From: an uncultured Verrucomicrobiota bacterium
GTDB lineage: Bacteria > Verrucomicrobiota > Verrucomicrobiia > Limisphaerales > UBA1319
Reading direction: 5' to 3'
Assembly (NCBI GenBank): GCA_903845125.1
Contig: CAIMWS010000553.1
Location: 1-38,403 of the forward strand
DNA length: 38,403 nt
The notes beneath the pieces were generated by a model. The model did not search any database and had not been told where the DNA came from. It saw only the letters and a list, made by a program, of their open reading frames with translations. Position 1 is the first letter of the stretch. Each line of letters begins with the position of its first letter. The position numbers were made by a program, and so were the translations under genes. Shown here in pieces: positions 26,122 through 35,700 of the stretch.

Positions 26122-27775
26122 GGTTCGTAAAAACTGATTGCAGATTTGCCGGATCCAGCGGGGGGCAGTGGACCAAGTCATCCGGGCATTGAACACCTTG
26201 AAAGTGGAGCGCTTGAATGCGCAATTGGCGGGCAGCCCCATAGAGGAGGTTTTGGGCAATCGCCGCGGCCCGGCGGTTTTCCGGCTTTTCCCACAGGGTT
26301 CCACGGACCCATTCATTGAAGGCGCCCATGGCGGGACCGCACCAGACCTGGTAATCCAGCACGCGGGAGGGTTCGCCGGCGTTGGCCCACCGGGAACTCA
26401 AGCCCAGGTAGGAGCGGAAAACCAAGGCCATCTTATGCTTGGCATCGCGCTCGGCGCGTTCCACCTGGCGGGGATCCCGTTTCAGGAAATACTGGCGGGT
26501 GCTTTGCCAGGCATGGTCCAAACCACCAGGAAAAAACTGCTTTTCCAGGACGGTCCGCTCCGCCGCGGGAATAGCCTCCAGCCCGGGGTGAGCCCGGTAA
26601 AGATCGAACAACTTGGCAGCGCGCATGGGGAACATGGTGCCCCGTTTCAGAACCTGCACTTTGACGCCCATTTCAAACATGTCTGCCGCCGGCGCCATGG
26701 CAGTATCCGCCTGCTCCGCCTGGCAGAGCATCTGGCGCACGGTGTCGGAGGTTCCCGCCTCCACACAAGCCTGGTTGATGGATCCGGTGACCACATAAGC
26801 GGCGCCCATGGCAAAAGCGGCGGCAAGGGAAGCGGGAGTTGATAATCCGCCACCGGCCCCAACCCTCAGGCTTTGGGCATACCCATATTTGGCCTGCAAC
26901 CGGTGCCGCAAGCAGGACAAGGTCGGCAGCAGGGCCACCAACGGGCGGTTATCCGTATGCCCCGCCGAATCGGCTTCCGCCGTCACCTCCTGGGCCATCG
27001 GTATGCGAGCCGCCAGGAGCGCTTGTTCGGCGGTGATTTCACGGGTGCGGACCAATTCGTCCAGCATTTCCCCGGGCGGGGGGGCAAAAAACTGGGTGGC
27101 CACCTCCACCCGCGAGACTTTGGCAATAATCCGGTTGGGGGTGGTGATTCGCCCGGTGCTGTCCTGGGTGATCCCGTGGACACGGTAACGGACAATTGGC
27201 AGGGTCAGTTTCAGGAAAGCCGCGGCCTCCACCAAATGGATTTTGCGCCGCAAATAGAGGCTGGTTACCGCGCTTTCGTGGCCGGGTTCGTTCGGGCTGT
27301 GGATGAAATTGAAGCCGTAAGGCAGGTTGGGGATCCGCGCTTCGAGGTGGTCGATGGCGGTTTCCACTGTGTCCAGATCCAGGCCGGCCGCACCGAAAAA
27401 GCCCAGCATGCCCGCTTTGGCCATGGCTTCCACCAAGGCGGTGGAGGCGATGCCATTAGCCATGCCGCCTGCCACATAAGGGAACTGAAGTTGGTGGTCG
27501 CGGCAAAAACCAGGATCGCCCAGATCCCTGAATTTCAGCGCGGGCAGATAACCGAGGATCCGATCCCCTTCCCGGATGGCTGGGGGCATGGCTTCCGGTC
27601 CGGCAGCCGTTTGGAAAAGCAGGCGGCCCTCGTTTTCCAGGACCCAAAAGGAGGTGGAAAACGCTTTTAGCGCGTCACAAAACGATACAAATGAGGCACT
27701 TGGGAGAGATCCTTGGGATCTCCGCCAGGCCTCCTCGCGTTGTTGTGTCAGTTTACAATCTCTTATTTCAAGCAT
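26114..27775 (-). CDS. pfaD: PfaD, trans-acting enoyl reductase of PUFA synthase
   Basis: The 553-residue product is a TIM-barrel, FMN-dependent enzyme of the nitronate monooxygenase (2-nitropropane dioxygenase) superfamily. It carries the PfaD-typical features: early VAGGMANGIASTALVEAM, the flavin/active-site region EADSAGHTDNRPLVALLPT with H273, a GAGGGLSTPASLAAAFAMGA phosphate-binding stretch, and a long helical C-terminus (GPAMGAFNEWVRGT). PfaD reduces selected enoyl-ACP intermediates, so its use at each cycle decides where double bonds remain. ATG 27775 is the first gene start of the operon. The ribosome site is weak (GGCCGGAC). The last codons overlap pfaA by eight bases. It matches PfaD in length. 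Confidence 0.94.
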   Translation of the reverse strand: MLEIRDCKLTQQREEAWRRSQGSLPSASFVSFCDALKAFSTSFWVLENEGRLLFQTAAGPEAMPPAIREGDRILGYLPALKFRDLGDPGFCRDHQLQFPYVAGGMANGIASTALVEAMAKAGMLGFFGAAGLDLDTVETAIDHLEARIPNLPYGFNFIHSPNEPGHESAVTSLYLRRKIHLVEAAAFLKLTLPIVRYRVHGITQDSTGRITTPNRIIAKVSRVEVATQFFAPPPGEMLDELVRTREITAEQALLAARIPMAQEVTAEADSAGHTDNRPLVALLPTLSCLRHRLQAKYGYAQSLRVGAGGGLSTPASLAAAFAMGAAYVVTGSINQACVEAGTSDTVRQMLCQAEQADTAMAPAADMFEMGVKVQVLKRGTMFPMRAAKLFDLYRAHPGLEAIPAAERTVLEKQFFPGGLDHAWQSTRQYFLKRDPRQVERAERDAKHKMALVFRSYLGLSSRWANAGEPSRVLDYQVWCGPAMGAFNEWVRGTLWEKPENRRAAAIAQNLLYGAARQLRIQALHFQGVQCPDDLVHCPPLDPANLQSVFTNHE

Positions 27776-28178
27776 GTCCGGCCATAACCACCAACAGCTT
27801 TACAATCCGTGCCACCCGACGTGGACCCTTGGATATACCATTATTCCTTAATGGTAACATCCAAAACTAAACAGGAATCTGCGCCAAATAACCACTAAAA
27901 AATTCAACTCCTTGTTTCCGGAGCAGCCGGGATGAAGGCGCCGCCGCATCCTGCCTGTTTTTTATGGGACCCCCAGCCGGAGCCAAGGGTAAGGCCATTC
28001 GCCATGGCCGTAAAGGAATCCTTCGCCACCCTTGTCCATCGGCTGGCTGGCTTGTTTAAAGGCTCCTGCCCAGGAGGGAAAGGAACGCTGCGGGGCGGTC
28101 GATTTCAGCTTCCAGCTTGTCAGAGCGGCGGATTCAGTATTAGTTGGTCGCGGAAACGTCTCGCGGATTCAGGCAACT
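27776..28178. promoter_or_regulatory. Divergent control region of the pfa-ole operon and the lipoprotein gene
   Basis: About 400 bases separate two divergent genes. Bases 27830-27910 are clearly richer in A and T than the surroundings and hold a 21-bp dyad. No clean pair of -35 and -10 boxes with ideal spacing could be fixed on either strand; on the minus strand TATATC directly follows the dyad. Bases 27920-28178 hold no supported gene: the frame that extends the lipoprotein upstream lacks a plausible start. Confidence 0.5.
27836..27856. promoter_or_regulatory. 21-bp inverted repeat, candidate operator of the pfa-ole operon
   Basis: TACCATTA (27836-27843) and TAATGGTA (27849-27856) are perfect reverse complements with the five-base centre TTCCT. 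The site lies 61-81 bases upstream of the pfaD start, where an operator overlapping the promoter would be expected. Form and length fit a dimeric regulator such as a TetR- or GntR-type protein, but no regulator gene adjoins the operon. It could also form a weak RNA hairpin in a leader. Confidence 0.5.
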
Positions 28179-28568
28179 ATGAACAAGCTCGGAAGTTACG
28201 GATTGGCGATGCTGGCCCTCTTTTGGTGCGGCGGGTGCAATAACTTGTCCCCCCGGGACAGCTCCTTCAGCAGCCCCACCACACCCAGTTTCGCCAAGGA
28301 GCAGATGCTCCATCGCGAATCCGCCCCCTTCCCGAAGGTGTGGAAAGCCGTACAGGCCGCGCTGAAGGAAATGGATTGCGTCATCGTCCAAAAAGACCGG
28401 AAGCCGGATCGCGCCGATGTCGTGGCCCAAGGGCTCGGCTCCAAAACGATTTACCTGACGCTGGTGGATGAGGGGAGCCGCGTGACGAGCATTTATATCC
28501 GGGTGGGCGCCACGGGGGACGACAGCCTGGCCCGGGTGATTCTGGCCAAAATCAAAGCCCACCTGTAA
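28179..28568 (+). CDS. DUF3568-type lipoprotein
   Basis: The 129-residue product starts MNKLGSYGLAMLALFWCGGC, a lipoprotein signal with C20 as likely lipidated residue, although the -3 position is Cys rather than the usual Leu. The mature part carries the layout I recall for DUF3568: a VWKAVQAALKEMD segment at about 53-65, a beta strand region, then SIYIRVGATGDDSLARVILAKIKAHL-type ending (about 105-129). The function of the family is unknown. The start at 28179 is chosen because the signal peptide begins there; the open frame extends upstream without one. The gene is divergent from the pfa-ole operon and shares its control region. Confidence 0.75.
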   Translation: MNKLGSYGLAMLALFWCGGCNNLSPRDSSFSSPTTPSFAKEQMLHRESAPFPKVWKAVQAALKEMDCVIVQKDRKPDRADVVAQGLGSKTIYLTLVDEGSRVTSIYIRVGATGDDSLARVILAKIKAHL

Positions 28569-28676
28569 GTTCCCCAGGTGGCCACGGCGCGGGAAGAGCG
28601 ACTTTATCGTTGTTCCACGCGGCGACATGGCTTAATTTAATTTAATCGGTGTGTGACCAAAAACAGGAAGACGCTT

Positions 28677-29462
28677 ATGAGATATTTTCTGAATGATTCG
28701 CTGGTTCATGGTTTGGAAAACCTGGCCTCGCTGGCACTGGTGAGCTGGCTGGCCTGCGGGGTCGGCACCACCCTGGCCGCGGAAAACGAAGGCAAGACCG
28801 AAAAGGCGGCCACGCCCGCCGTCAAAAAAAGCGCCGTGGAAAAGCCCCTCGGCCTGTCCGTGGATGACGAGGGCTGGAACATCCTGTTCGACGGGAAGAC
28901 TTTGAAGGGCTGGAAGGAAACCGACTTTGCCGGCCGCGGGCTGGTGAAGGTGGAAAACGGCCAGATCACCATGGAAATGGGGAACGATATGTCCGGGGTC
29001 ACCTGGACCAACGAGGTGCTCCGCGTCAATTACGAGTTGACCTTGGAAGCGGCCCGCCTGGACGGGGGCGATTTCTTCTGCGGCCTGACATTCCCGGTCA
29101 TGAAGGACCCGTGCAGCCTCATCCTGGGCGGCTGGGGGGGCGGCGTGGTGGGGCTTTCGAGCATCGGCGGCATGGATGCCTCGAGCAACGAAACCACCAC
29201 GTATATGAATTTCAAGGAAGGCCGATTCTACAAGGTGCGGCTGCGGGTGACCGAGGCGCGGATCCAAGCCTGGCTGGATGAAAAAAGCATCGTGGACATC
29301 ACCACCGAGGGCCGGACCTTTTCGATCCGGCTGGAAGTGGAGGAATCGCAGCCACTCGGCGTGGCCACCTGGCGCACGAAAGGAGCGCTGAAGAACATCA
29401 AAGTCCGCAAGCTGGACCCCACCGAGATCAAGCAATCGGCGCCGCGTAAAAAGAATTTATGA
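28677..29462 (+). CDS. Secreted DUF1080 (3-keto-disaccharide hydrolase-type) protein
   Basis: The 261-residue product has an N-terminal hydrophobic segment (about 17-34, ending TTLAAEN) and one DUF1080/PF06439 domain at about 60-250. That domain starts with the hallmark LFDGKTLKGWKE and continues with a concanavalin-like beta-sandwich. Members of this family are abundant in Verrucomicrobiota and Planctomycetota, and some hydrolyse 3-keto-glycosides. Start ATG 28677 has an ideal site (AGGAAG, six bases away); an in-frame GTG at 28653 would place that site inside the gene. Its stop overlaps the ATG of the kinase-like gene (ATGA), so the two are coupled. Confidence 0.82.
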   Translation: MRYFLNDSLVHGLENLASLALVSWLACGVGTTLAAENEGKTEKAATPAVKKSAVEKPLGLSVDDEGWNILFDGKTLKGWKETDFAGRGLVKVENGQITMEMGNDMSGVTWTNEVLRVNYELTLEAARLDGGDFFCGLTFPVMKDPCSLILGGWGGGVVGLSSIGGMDASSNETTTYMNFKEGRFYKVRLRVTEARIQAWLDEKSIVDITTEGRTFSIRLEVEESQPLGVATWRTKGALKNIKVRKLDPTEIKQSAPRKKNL

Positions 29463-30880
29463 ACTGTGAAAAACTATCGCCACTAATCGACCAGGCGCCC
29501 CGCATTCAAGCCCCGCTGGACCCCGGATTTCGGCCCATCATTCTGGCCGCCCGGAGCTACCAGCAGGCCTTGCGGAAAGCGGCCCGGCGGGATTCCCTGC
29601 TGATCGCCGTGGAGCGCAACGATGGACTGGTAACCCGCCACGACCTGGAATTGCTGCCGGATGCCCATGACACCCGGGAAGCCTCGTTCCAATATGTGGA
29701 ACGGATCATCAAGTTCGCGCTTTGGGCTTATGGCGGGTGGAAAGTCCACCTGGCCGGCCCGGCCAATTTATGCAGCCGGCTGGCAGCCTGCTACCAGCCC
29801 CAGGGCGCCCGGGCCTTCGATGCCAACTTGATGCAACGGGTTTATGACCGGCCGTTCACGGTGGTGTGTGTGGCGCCCGGTGAAGTTCCTGCCGCCCGGG
29901 AATCCGCCTCCGCCCTCGGCGGGCACCTGGACGGGTGCCGGATCGGCTTCGACCTCGGCGCCAGCGATTACAAGCTGGCGGCGGTGCAGGACGGCGAGCC
30001 GGTGTTCAGCACGGAGATCCCGTGGAATCCCAAAGACCAGGCGGACTCGAATTACCATTATCAGCGCATCAATGAGGGTCTCAAGCTGGCCGCCTCCCAC
30101 CTGCCCCGGGTGGATGCCATCGGCGGCAGCTCCGCCGGCGTGTATGTCGATAACCAAGTCATGGTGGCTTCGTTGTTCCGGGCCGTGCCGCTGCCCGAAT
30201 TCGAAAGCCAGGTCAAACCGATGTTCCGCCGCCTGGAAAAGGAATGGGGGGTCCCCCTGGTGGTGATCAACGACGGGGATGTGACCGCCCTGGCGGGGGC
30301 CATGTCCCTGCAGCGCAACGCCATGCTGGGGGTTGCCATGGGCTCCAGCGAGGCGGCCGGGTTCCTGGACCGGAACGGCCGCATCCAAGGCTGGCTGACC
30401 GAGCTGGCTTTCGCCCCGGTGGACCTGAATCCCCAAGCCGCCAGCGATGAGTGGTCCGGCGACCGCGGTGTGGGGGCGCTTTATTTCTCCCAACAGGCGG
30501 TGAACAAGCTGGCGCCCGCGGCCGGCATCCAATTCCCGGCGGACATGGATGTGCCAACCCGTTTGAAAAATGTGCAGGAGCGCATGGCCCGCCAGGAAAC
30601 GGCCGCCCGCGCGATCTTCGAAACCATCGGGGTTTACCTCGGCTACGCCATTCCGTGGTATCGGGAATTTTATGATTTTGACAACCTGCTGATCCTGGGG
30701 CGGGTCACTTCCGGCGAAGGTGGGGAAATCATTCTCACGAAAGCCAAAGCCATCCTGGCCAGCGAGTTTCCCGAACTGTCCGCCCGCATCGACATTGTGG
30801 TGCCGGATGAGAAAAGCCGCCGGGTGGGCCAGGCTGTGGCCGCCGCCAGCCTGCCGGCCCGCCGGCAAAAAAATGTTTAA
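29459..30880 (+). CDS. ROK/hexokinase-fold sugar kinase-like protein
   Basis: The 473-residue product has an actin-like ATPase fold in its second part: phosphate-1 motif GFDLGASDYKLAAV at about 161-174, GGSSAGVYVDN near 220 and INDGDVTALAG near 275, where Asp could be the base. A glycine motif MGSSEAAGFLD follows. At 473 residues it is about 150 longer than a typical ROK protein; the extra N-terminal 155 residues have no motif I recognise. The proposed role is phosphorylation of a hexose or hexose derivative released by the neighbouring secreted DUF1080 protein, but a non-catalytic sensor role is possible. Coupled to the gene upstream by an ATGA overlap. Confidence 0.6.
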   Translation: MNCEKLSPLIDQAPRIQAPLDPGFRPIILAARSYQQALRKAARRDSLLIAVERNDGLVTRHDLELLPDAHDTREASFQYVERIIKFALWAYGGWKVHLAGPANLCSRLAACYQPQGARAFDANLMQRVYDRPFTVVCVAPGEVPAARESASALGGHLDGCRIGFDLGASDYKLAAVQDGEPVFSTEIPWNPKDQADSNYHYQRINEGLKLAASHLPRVDAIGGSSAGVYVDNQVMVASLFRAVPLPEFESQVKPMFRRLEKEWGVPLVVINDGDVTALAGAMSLQRNAMLGVAMGSSEAAGFLDRNGRIQGWLTELAFAPVDLNPQAASDEWSGDRGVGALYFSQQAVNKLAPAAGIQFPADMDVPTRLKNVQERMARQETAARAIFETIGVYLGYAIPWYREFYDFDNLLILGRVTSGEGGEIILTKAKAILASEFPELSARIDIVVPDEKSRRVGQAVAAASLPARRQKNV

Positions 30881-30924
30881 CCGTGATGCCCGGCCACCGC
30901 AACCTTTAGCCATGCGCATTTCCT

Positions 30925-31782
30925 ATGCAATTACACAATAGTACCGCCGATGTTTTTGTGCCGGATGGGCAGCCCCTCGCCCAAGCCCTGGCGCGGACCA
31001 CCCACCTGGGCATCGGCGCTCACCAGGACGACCTGGAATTCATGGCCTTCCACGGCATTGAAACCTGTTTCGGCCAGGCTGACAGCTGGTTCACCGGGGT
31101 TACCTGCACCAACGGGGCGGGCAGCTCCCGGACCGGCATCTACGCCCAATACACCGACCTGCAAATGCAGGAGGTGCGGCGTGCCGAGCAGCGCAAAGCC
31201 GCCGTCATCGGCCGCTATGGCGCCATGATCCAGCTGGATTACGGCAGCTCGGCCATCAAGGATCCCAACCGGCCCAGCCTGCGGGAGGATCTGCACCAGA
31301 TCCTGGCCGCCTGCCAGCCGAAAATGGTCTATACCCACAACCTGGCGGACAAACATGACACCCATGTGGCCGTGGCGGTGGCCACCATCCAGGCTCTGCG
31401 CGCTTTACCCAAAGCCAGCCGCCCCGCCAAGGTGTACGGGTGCGAGATCTGGCGGGATTTGGATTGGATGCCGGACGCCCGGAAAGTCCTGCTGAATGTG
31501 AGCCGGCGGGAAAACCTGGCGGCCGCTCTGTCGGGTGTGTTTGATTCCCAGATCTCCGGCGGCAAGCGCTACGACCTGGCCGTGGCCGGACGCCGCCAGG
31601 CCAACGCCACCTTTTTGGAATCCCATGGCGTGGATCAGGCCACCCAGCTGACTTTCGCCATGGATCTCACGCCGTTGGCCGAGGATGATACCCGGGACAT
31701 CCTGGATTACGCGCTGAGCTTGGTGGAAGAATTCAAGGCCGACGTCACCGCCCGGATCAAAAGCAAGCTGGCCGCTAAATAG
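30925..31782 (+). CDS. PIG-L/LmbE-type deacetylase-like protein
   Basis: The 285-residue product shows the zinc-binding pattern of the PIG-L family: AHQDDLEFM with H33, D35 and D36 (usual form AHPDD), and HDTHVAV with H144 and H147. Family members remove N-acetyl groups from GlcNAc-containing substrates. The Pro-to-Gln change in the first motif keeps all three metal or catalytic residues. The N-terminal 25 residues are a soluble extension, and no signal peptide is seen, so it acts in the cytoplasm. It follows the kinase-like gene by 44 bases and would fit the use of an N-acetylated sugar. Confidence 0.72.
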   Translation: MQLHNSTADVFVPDGQPLAQALARTTHLGIGAHQDDLEFMAFHGIETCFGQADSWFTGVTCTNGAGSSRTGIYAQYTDLQMQEVRRAEQRKAAVIGRYGAMIQLDYGSSAIKDPNRPSLREDLHQILAACQPKMVYTHNLADKHDTHVAVAVATIQALRALPKASRPAKVYGCEIWRDLDWMPDARKVLLNVSRRENLAAALSGVFDSQISGGKRYDLAVAGRRQANATFLESHGVDQATQLTFAMDLTPLAEDDTRDILDYALSLVEEFKADVTARIKSKLAAK

Positions 31783-31831
31783 AGAGATCTGTTAAAGAGA
31801 CCTGTTTCCCAAACAAATCGGTCCGAAAATT

Positions 31832-32761
31832 ATGCAAAATATCCTCGTAACCGGGGGCGCAGGGTTCATTGGTTCCAACCTGGCCTTGACGCTCCAGGAG
31901 CAGTTTCCCCATGCCTGGATGGTCGTCGTGGACGATTTTCGATCCGGCAGTTTCCTGAACCTGCGGGGATTCCGGGGCGATGTGGTGGCCGCCGACGTGT
32001 CACGACTGGATTGGCGGGAGCAGTTTAAAGGCCGGCAGTTTGACGCCATTTTCCACCTGGCATCCATCACGGATACCACCATCCACGATCAATGCCTGCA
32101 GGTGCACGATAACGTCGAGGGCTTCCGCCGGCTCCTGGAGTTCGCCGCGCCCACGAAGTGCCCCGTGGTTTACGCCTCCTCGGCGGCCACTTATGGCATG
32201 GCCGGCGGGCGCATGCAGGAGGACCAGCCCCCGGCGCCGGCCAATGTCTATGCCTTCAGCAAAGTCCAACTGGACAACCTCGCCCGCCGCCACAGTCAGG
32301 ACGATCCCGCCTGGCGGATTGTGGGCCTGCGTTACTTCAACGTCTATGGCCCCCGGGAAACGCATAAAAAAGCCGCCGCCAGCATGATCTACCAGCTCTA
32401 CCTGCAGATGCAAGCGGGGCGCCGGCCGCGGGTGTTTTTCCACGGCGAGCAGAAGCGGGATTTCGTTTACGTCAAAGACGTCGTGGCCATGACCATCCAG
32501 GCGCGGCTTTCCCCCCGCAGCCAGGTTTACAATTGCGGATCCGGCCAACCCGTGAGCTTCAACGAGGTGATCCAGGCACTGAATCATGGCCTCGGAACCC
32601 GGCTGGAGCCGGATTATTTTGAAAATCCCTACCAGAGTTTTTACCAAAACCACACCGAAGCCGATATGACCCGGGCGCATTCGGACCTCGGATTCCAGCC
32701 CCAATTCAGCCCCGCCAGCGGCATTGCCGATTACCTCAAAACCCTCACGAGCAACACTTAA
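31832..32761 (+). CDS. hldD: ADP-L-glycero-D-manno-heptose 6-epimerase
   Basis: The 309-residue product is an extended SDR enzyme of typical HldD length: NAD(P)-binding TGGAGFIG (G8, G11, G14), the catalytic pair Y140/K144 in YAFSK, and the HldD-typical segments GEQKRDFVYVKDV (about 209-221) and NPYQSFYQNHTEAD. It epimerises ADP-D-glycero-D-manno-heptose at C6'' for the lipopolysaccharide inner core, so the organism probably makes heptose-containing LPS. The ribosome site is weak. It lies 49 bases after the deacetylase gene and 22 bases before the AsmA-like gene, in an envelope-related context. Confidence 0.88.
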   Translation: MQNILVTGGAGFIGSNLALTLQEQFPHAWMVVVDDFRSGSFLNLRGFRGDVVAADVSRLDWREQFKGRQFDAIFHLASITDTTIHDQCLQVHDNVEGFRRLLEFAAPTKCPVVYASSAATYGMAGGRMQEDQPPAPANVYAFSKVQLDNLARRHSQDDPAWRIVGLRYFNVYGPRETHKKAAASMIYQLYLQMQAGRRPRVFFHGEQKRDFVYVKDVVAMTIQARLSPRSQVYNCGSGQPVSFNEVIQALNHGLGTRLEPDYFENPYQSFYQNHTEADMTRAHSDLGFQPQFSPASGIADYLKTLTSNT

Positions 32762-32783
32762 CCCCCAATTTTTTACATTGCTT

Positions 32784-35700
32784 ATGAATACCGTGAAAAA
32801 ATCCCTTTGGAAGCGCCTCTCCACCCCGCGCAACCTGTCCTTGATTGGCGGTGGGGTGGTTTTGGCCCTGGTGGCCGGCTATTTCATTATTGGCAGCTCA
32901 GCCTTTCTCAAAGGCTTCGTGTTGCCCAAGGTCAACCGGGCATTGGAAATGGAGGTCTCGGCGGATTCCATTTCCCTGAGCTTGTTTTCCCAATGTTCAA
33001 TCCACGGCTTGAAGGTCCGGGTGCCCGGCGCCGAGCCTTTGGTGGAGGCCCAGGAGGCGGTGGTGCGCTACCAGCTTTTTTCGCTCCTCAAGGGCCATAT
33101 CAATGCCCAGGAAGTGAAGCTGGTGTCCCCGGTATTCAAAATCATCCAGACCGCGGACGGCAAAAACAACCTGCCCCCCACCAAGCCGGCGGCCGCTCCA
33201 GGTGCCCAGGCAGCCACCAAGCCCGTGGTTTCCCTGAAAAACATCAATGTCAGCCAAGGGCGGTTGCTGCAGCAGATTGCCTCCCCGGATGGCTCCCAGC
33301 AAAAGGTGGAAATCAGCGGCTTGAATTTGACGATCGATCGGATCGAAAATGGCCAGCCTGGGAAAATCACCATCGACGCCCTGGCCAAAATCGATCAAAC
33401 CCAGCCGCTGCCCGGCAAGCTGTCAACCAACCATACGGTGGAGGCCAAACTGTCGGGTTCCCTGGATCTCAAGCTGGCCAATGACCTGCTACCCTGGCAG
33501 CACAATCTTTCCGGCAGCCTGCGCCTGGCAATCGGCCAGGCCCAAGGCGCCTGGAGCCACCTCGCTTCGGCCGCGGTGCGCCTGGATTGCCAGGTCACCC
33601 CCACCCAGTTGAACCAACTCGCCTTGCGCTTTGAGCGGCAGAATGAAAACTGGGGCGGCCTGAGCTTAAGTGGCCCCCTGGATCTCGTGAAGCAGGAAGC
33701 CAGCCTGAAATTGGAAATCGGCGGCATCGACCGCCGGGTGCTCAATTTCATCGGTGGCCCTTATGGTTTGGATTTCGCCTCCACGTCCCTCAATTCCACG
33801 AATACCCTGGATATCCGCAAACAAGGGAAGTCTTTGTGGGTGCGCGGCCGGCTGGCGGCCGACCCGTTGAGCCTGCAACGCCAGGGCCTGTCCAGCCCCA
33901 AGCTTAACCTGGGGGTCGATTACAGCTTCAGCCTGGACTTGGCCAACCAAAGCCTGTTGGTGGAGCGCTTGAATGTCCAAGGCCGCCAGGAGGGCCGGGA
34001 GATGATCCGCGCCGCCTTGAACCGGCCGATGACTGTGGTCTGGAATACCCAGGGCCGCGGATTCAAGGAATCCGCGTTGGAATTGACCGTCACGAATCTG
34101 AACCTCCAGGAGTGGCAGGCCTTTTTGCCGGTCCCGGATCCCCAAGGCTCACTGAATGCCAGCGGCCAGATCCTCTGCCAAAAGGATGGGCAGGATATCG
34201 GTGCGCAGTTCCAGGTGAACATCGCCAATTTCCAGGCGAAATCGGCCACCAATCTCATGCAACTTTCCCGGATTGATTTGAATCTCACCGGCGGCCTCCA
34301 CGAGTTGCGCATGCTGGAGGTCAAAGAATTCCGCGTGGAAGCCGCCGCCGGAGATCAGCTGATGTTCCAATGCAAAGGCTCGGGCACTTACGACAAGGAC
34401 GACCGGGCCATGAATTGGCCGATGAGCTTCGAACTGAACCTGCCCTGGGCGGTCAACCACCTGCAAATCACCAATTTCACCGCCCAAAGCGGCGGCCTGC
34501 GTTTCCTGGGCCTCCTCACCTCGGAAAACCAGGTGCCCATTGTCAAAGGATCCTTCACCCTGGATAAGTTCACCGGGAAATACAGCATTTATGAATTCGC
34601 CAATTACGAGGCCACCCTGGAGGCCACCGCGGAAATCAAGGATCGCCAATTGGTGCTCCGGCTGGGCCGGGTGACCGAACGCCAGCAGTTTGAGACGGGC
34701 GGCCGGGGAGATTTTACCGCCCGTTTCGATGCTACCAACGCGACCGCTTATTTGTCGGTGCAGCGGCTGGATGTCAACCGCTACAGCCTCCTGCCCTATT
34801 TAAAGCCGTGGATCGCCCCGCTGAGCTTCGCCTCGGGAAACCTGAGCGGCGACGTCAAGGTGGGCTACCCGCAAGGAGTGATTGTTTTCGGGTTGACCAA
34901 TGTGACGGCCACCAACCTGGTGGTGCTCGATCCCAGCCAGTTGATTCCGCCCATACCCCTGAGCTTCAAGGTGGACCAGATGGATCTGTCGCTGGACCAA
35001 AAGGGCTTGTTCAAACTGAACTCCGCGGAGGTGGAACTGCTGGACGGTCCCAATCCATGCGGCCACTGCAGCGTGAAAGGGGCCATGGATATGAACACCA
35101 AGGTGAGCAAATTCGACATCCAGCTGGCTAATGTGAATCAAAACGCCCTCCAGCCCTGGCTGGCGGAACGGCTGGCCCCCAGGACGCTGACCTCCGCCCT
35201 GGTCAACGGCCAGGTCGGCCTGGAAATCGCCGCCGCCAAGGAGGTGCGGCTGGATTTGAACTTGAGCGTTTCCAACCTGGTGGCCACCGAGACCGGCGCG
35301 GCCCCGGCGGCCCCCATGAACCTCCTCCTGCAGGTCAATTACGTCTCCAAAACCAACCTGGCGGAAATCAAGAAATTCTACGTGGGGCTCCCCGCCACCG
35401 CGCGGGCACGCAACCAGCTGCAGGTGTCCGGCCAGGTGGATACCAGCCAAACCAACGCTTATGTCGGCGAGGTAAACGTGCAATCCGACGGCCTGGATCT
35501 GACCCCCCTCTATACCATTTTTGCGGGTGGGGCCAAGAGCACCAACGCCCCCGCTCCCAAGGCCCCGGCGGCAGTGGCAGCGAAGCCCGCGGGACCTGAA
35601 CAACCGCTCACCCTGCCGTTCAAGAATTTCAACTTGAATGTCAAAATCGACCAGTTCCACCTGGGGGAAATCACTGCCAGCAACCTGGTCACCACCCTCA

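Noticed and set aside
7982..27775. The operon as a recent mobile island
   Set aside because: No integrase, transposase, tRNA, flanking direct repeats or obvious change in base composition was seen; transfer remains possible but is not supported here.
31783..31831. Imperfect direct repeat (agagatctgtt / agagacctgtt) before hldD
   Set aside because: Too short and isolated to support an operator or mobile-element footprint.
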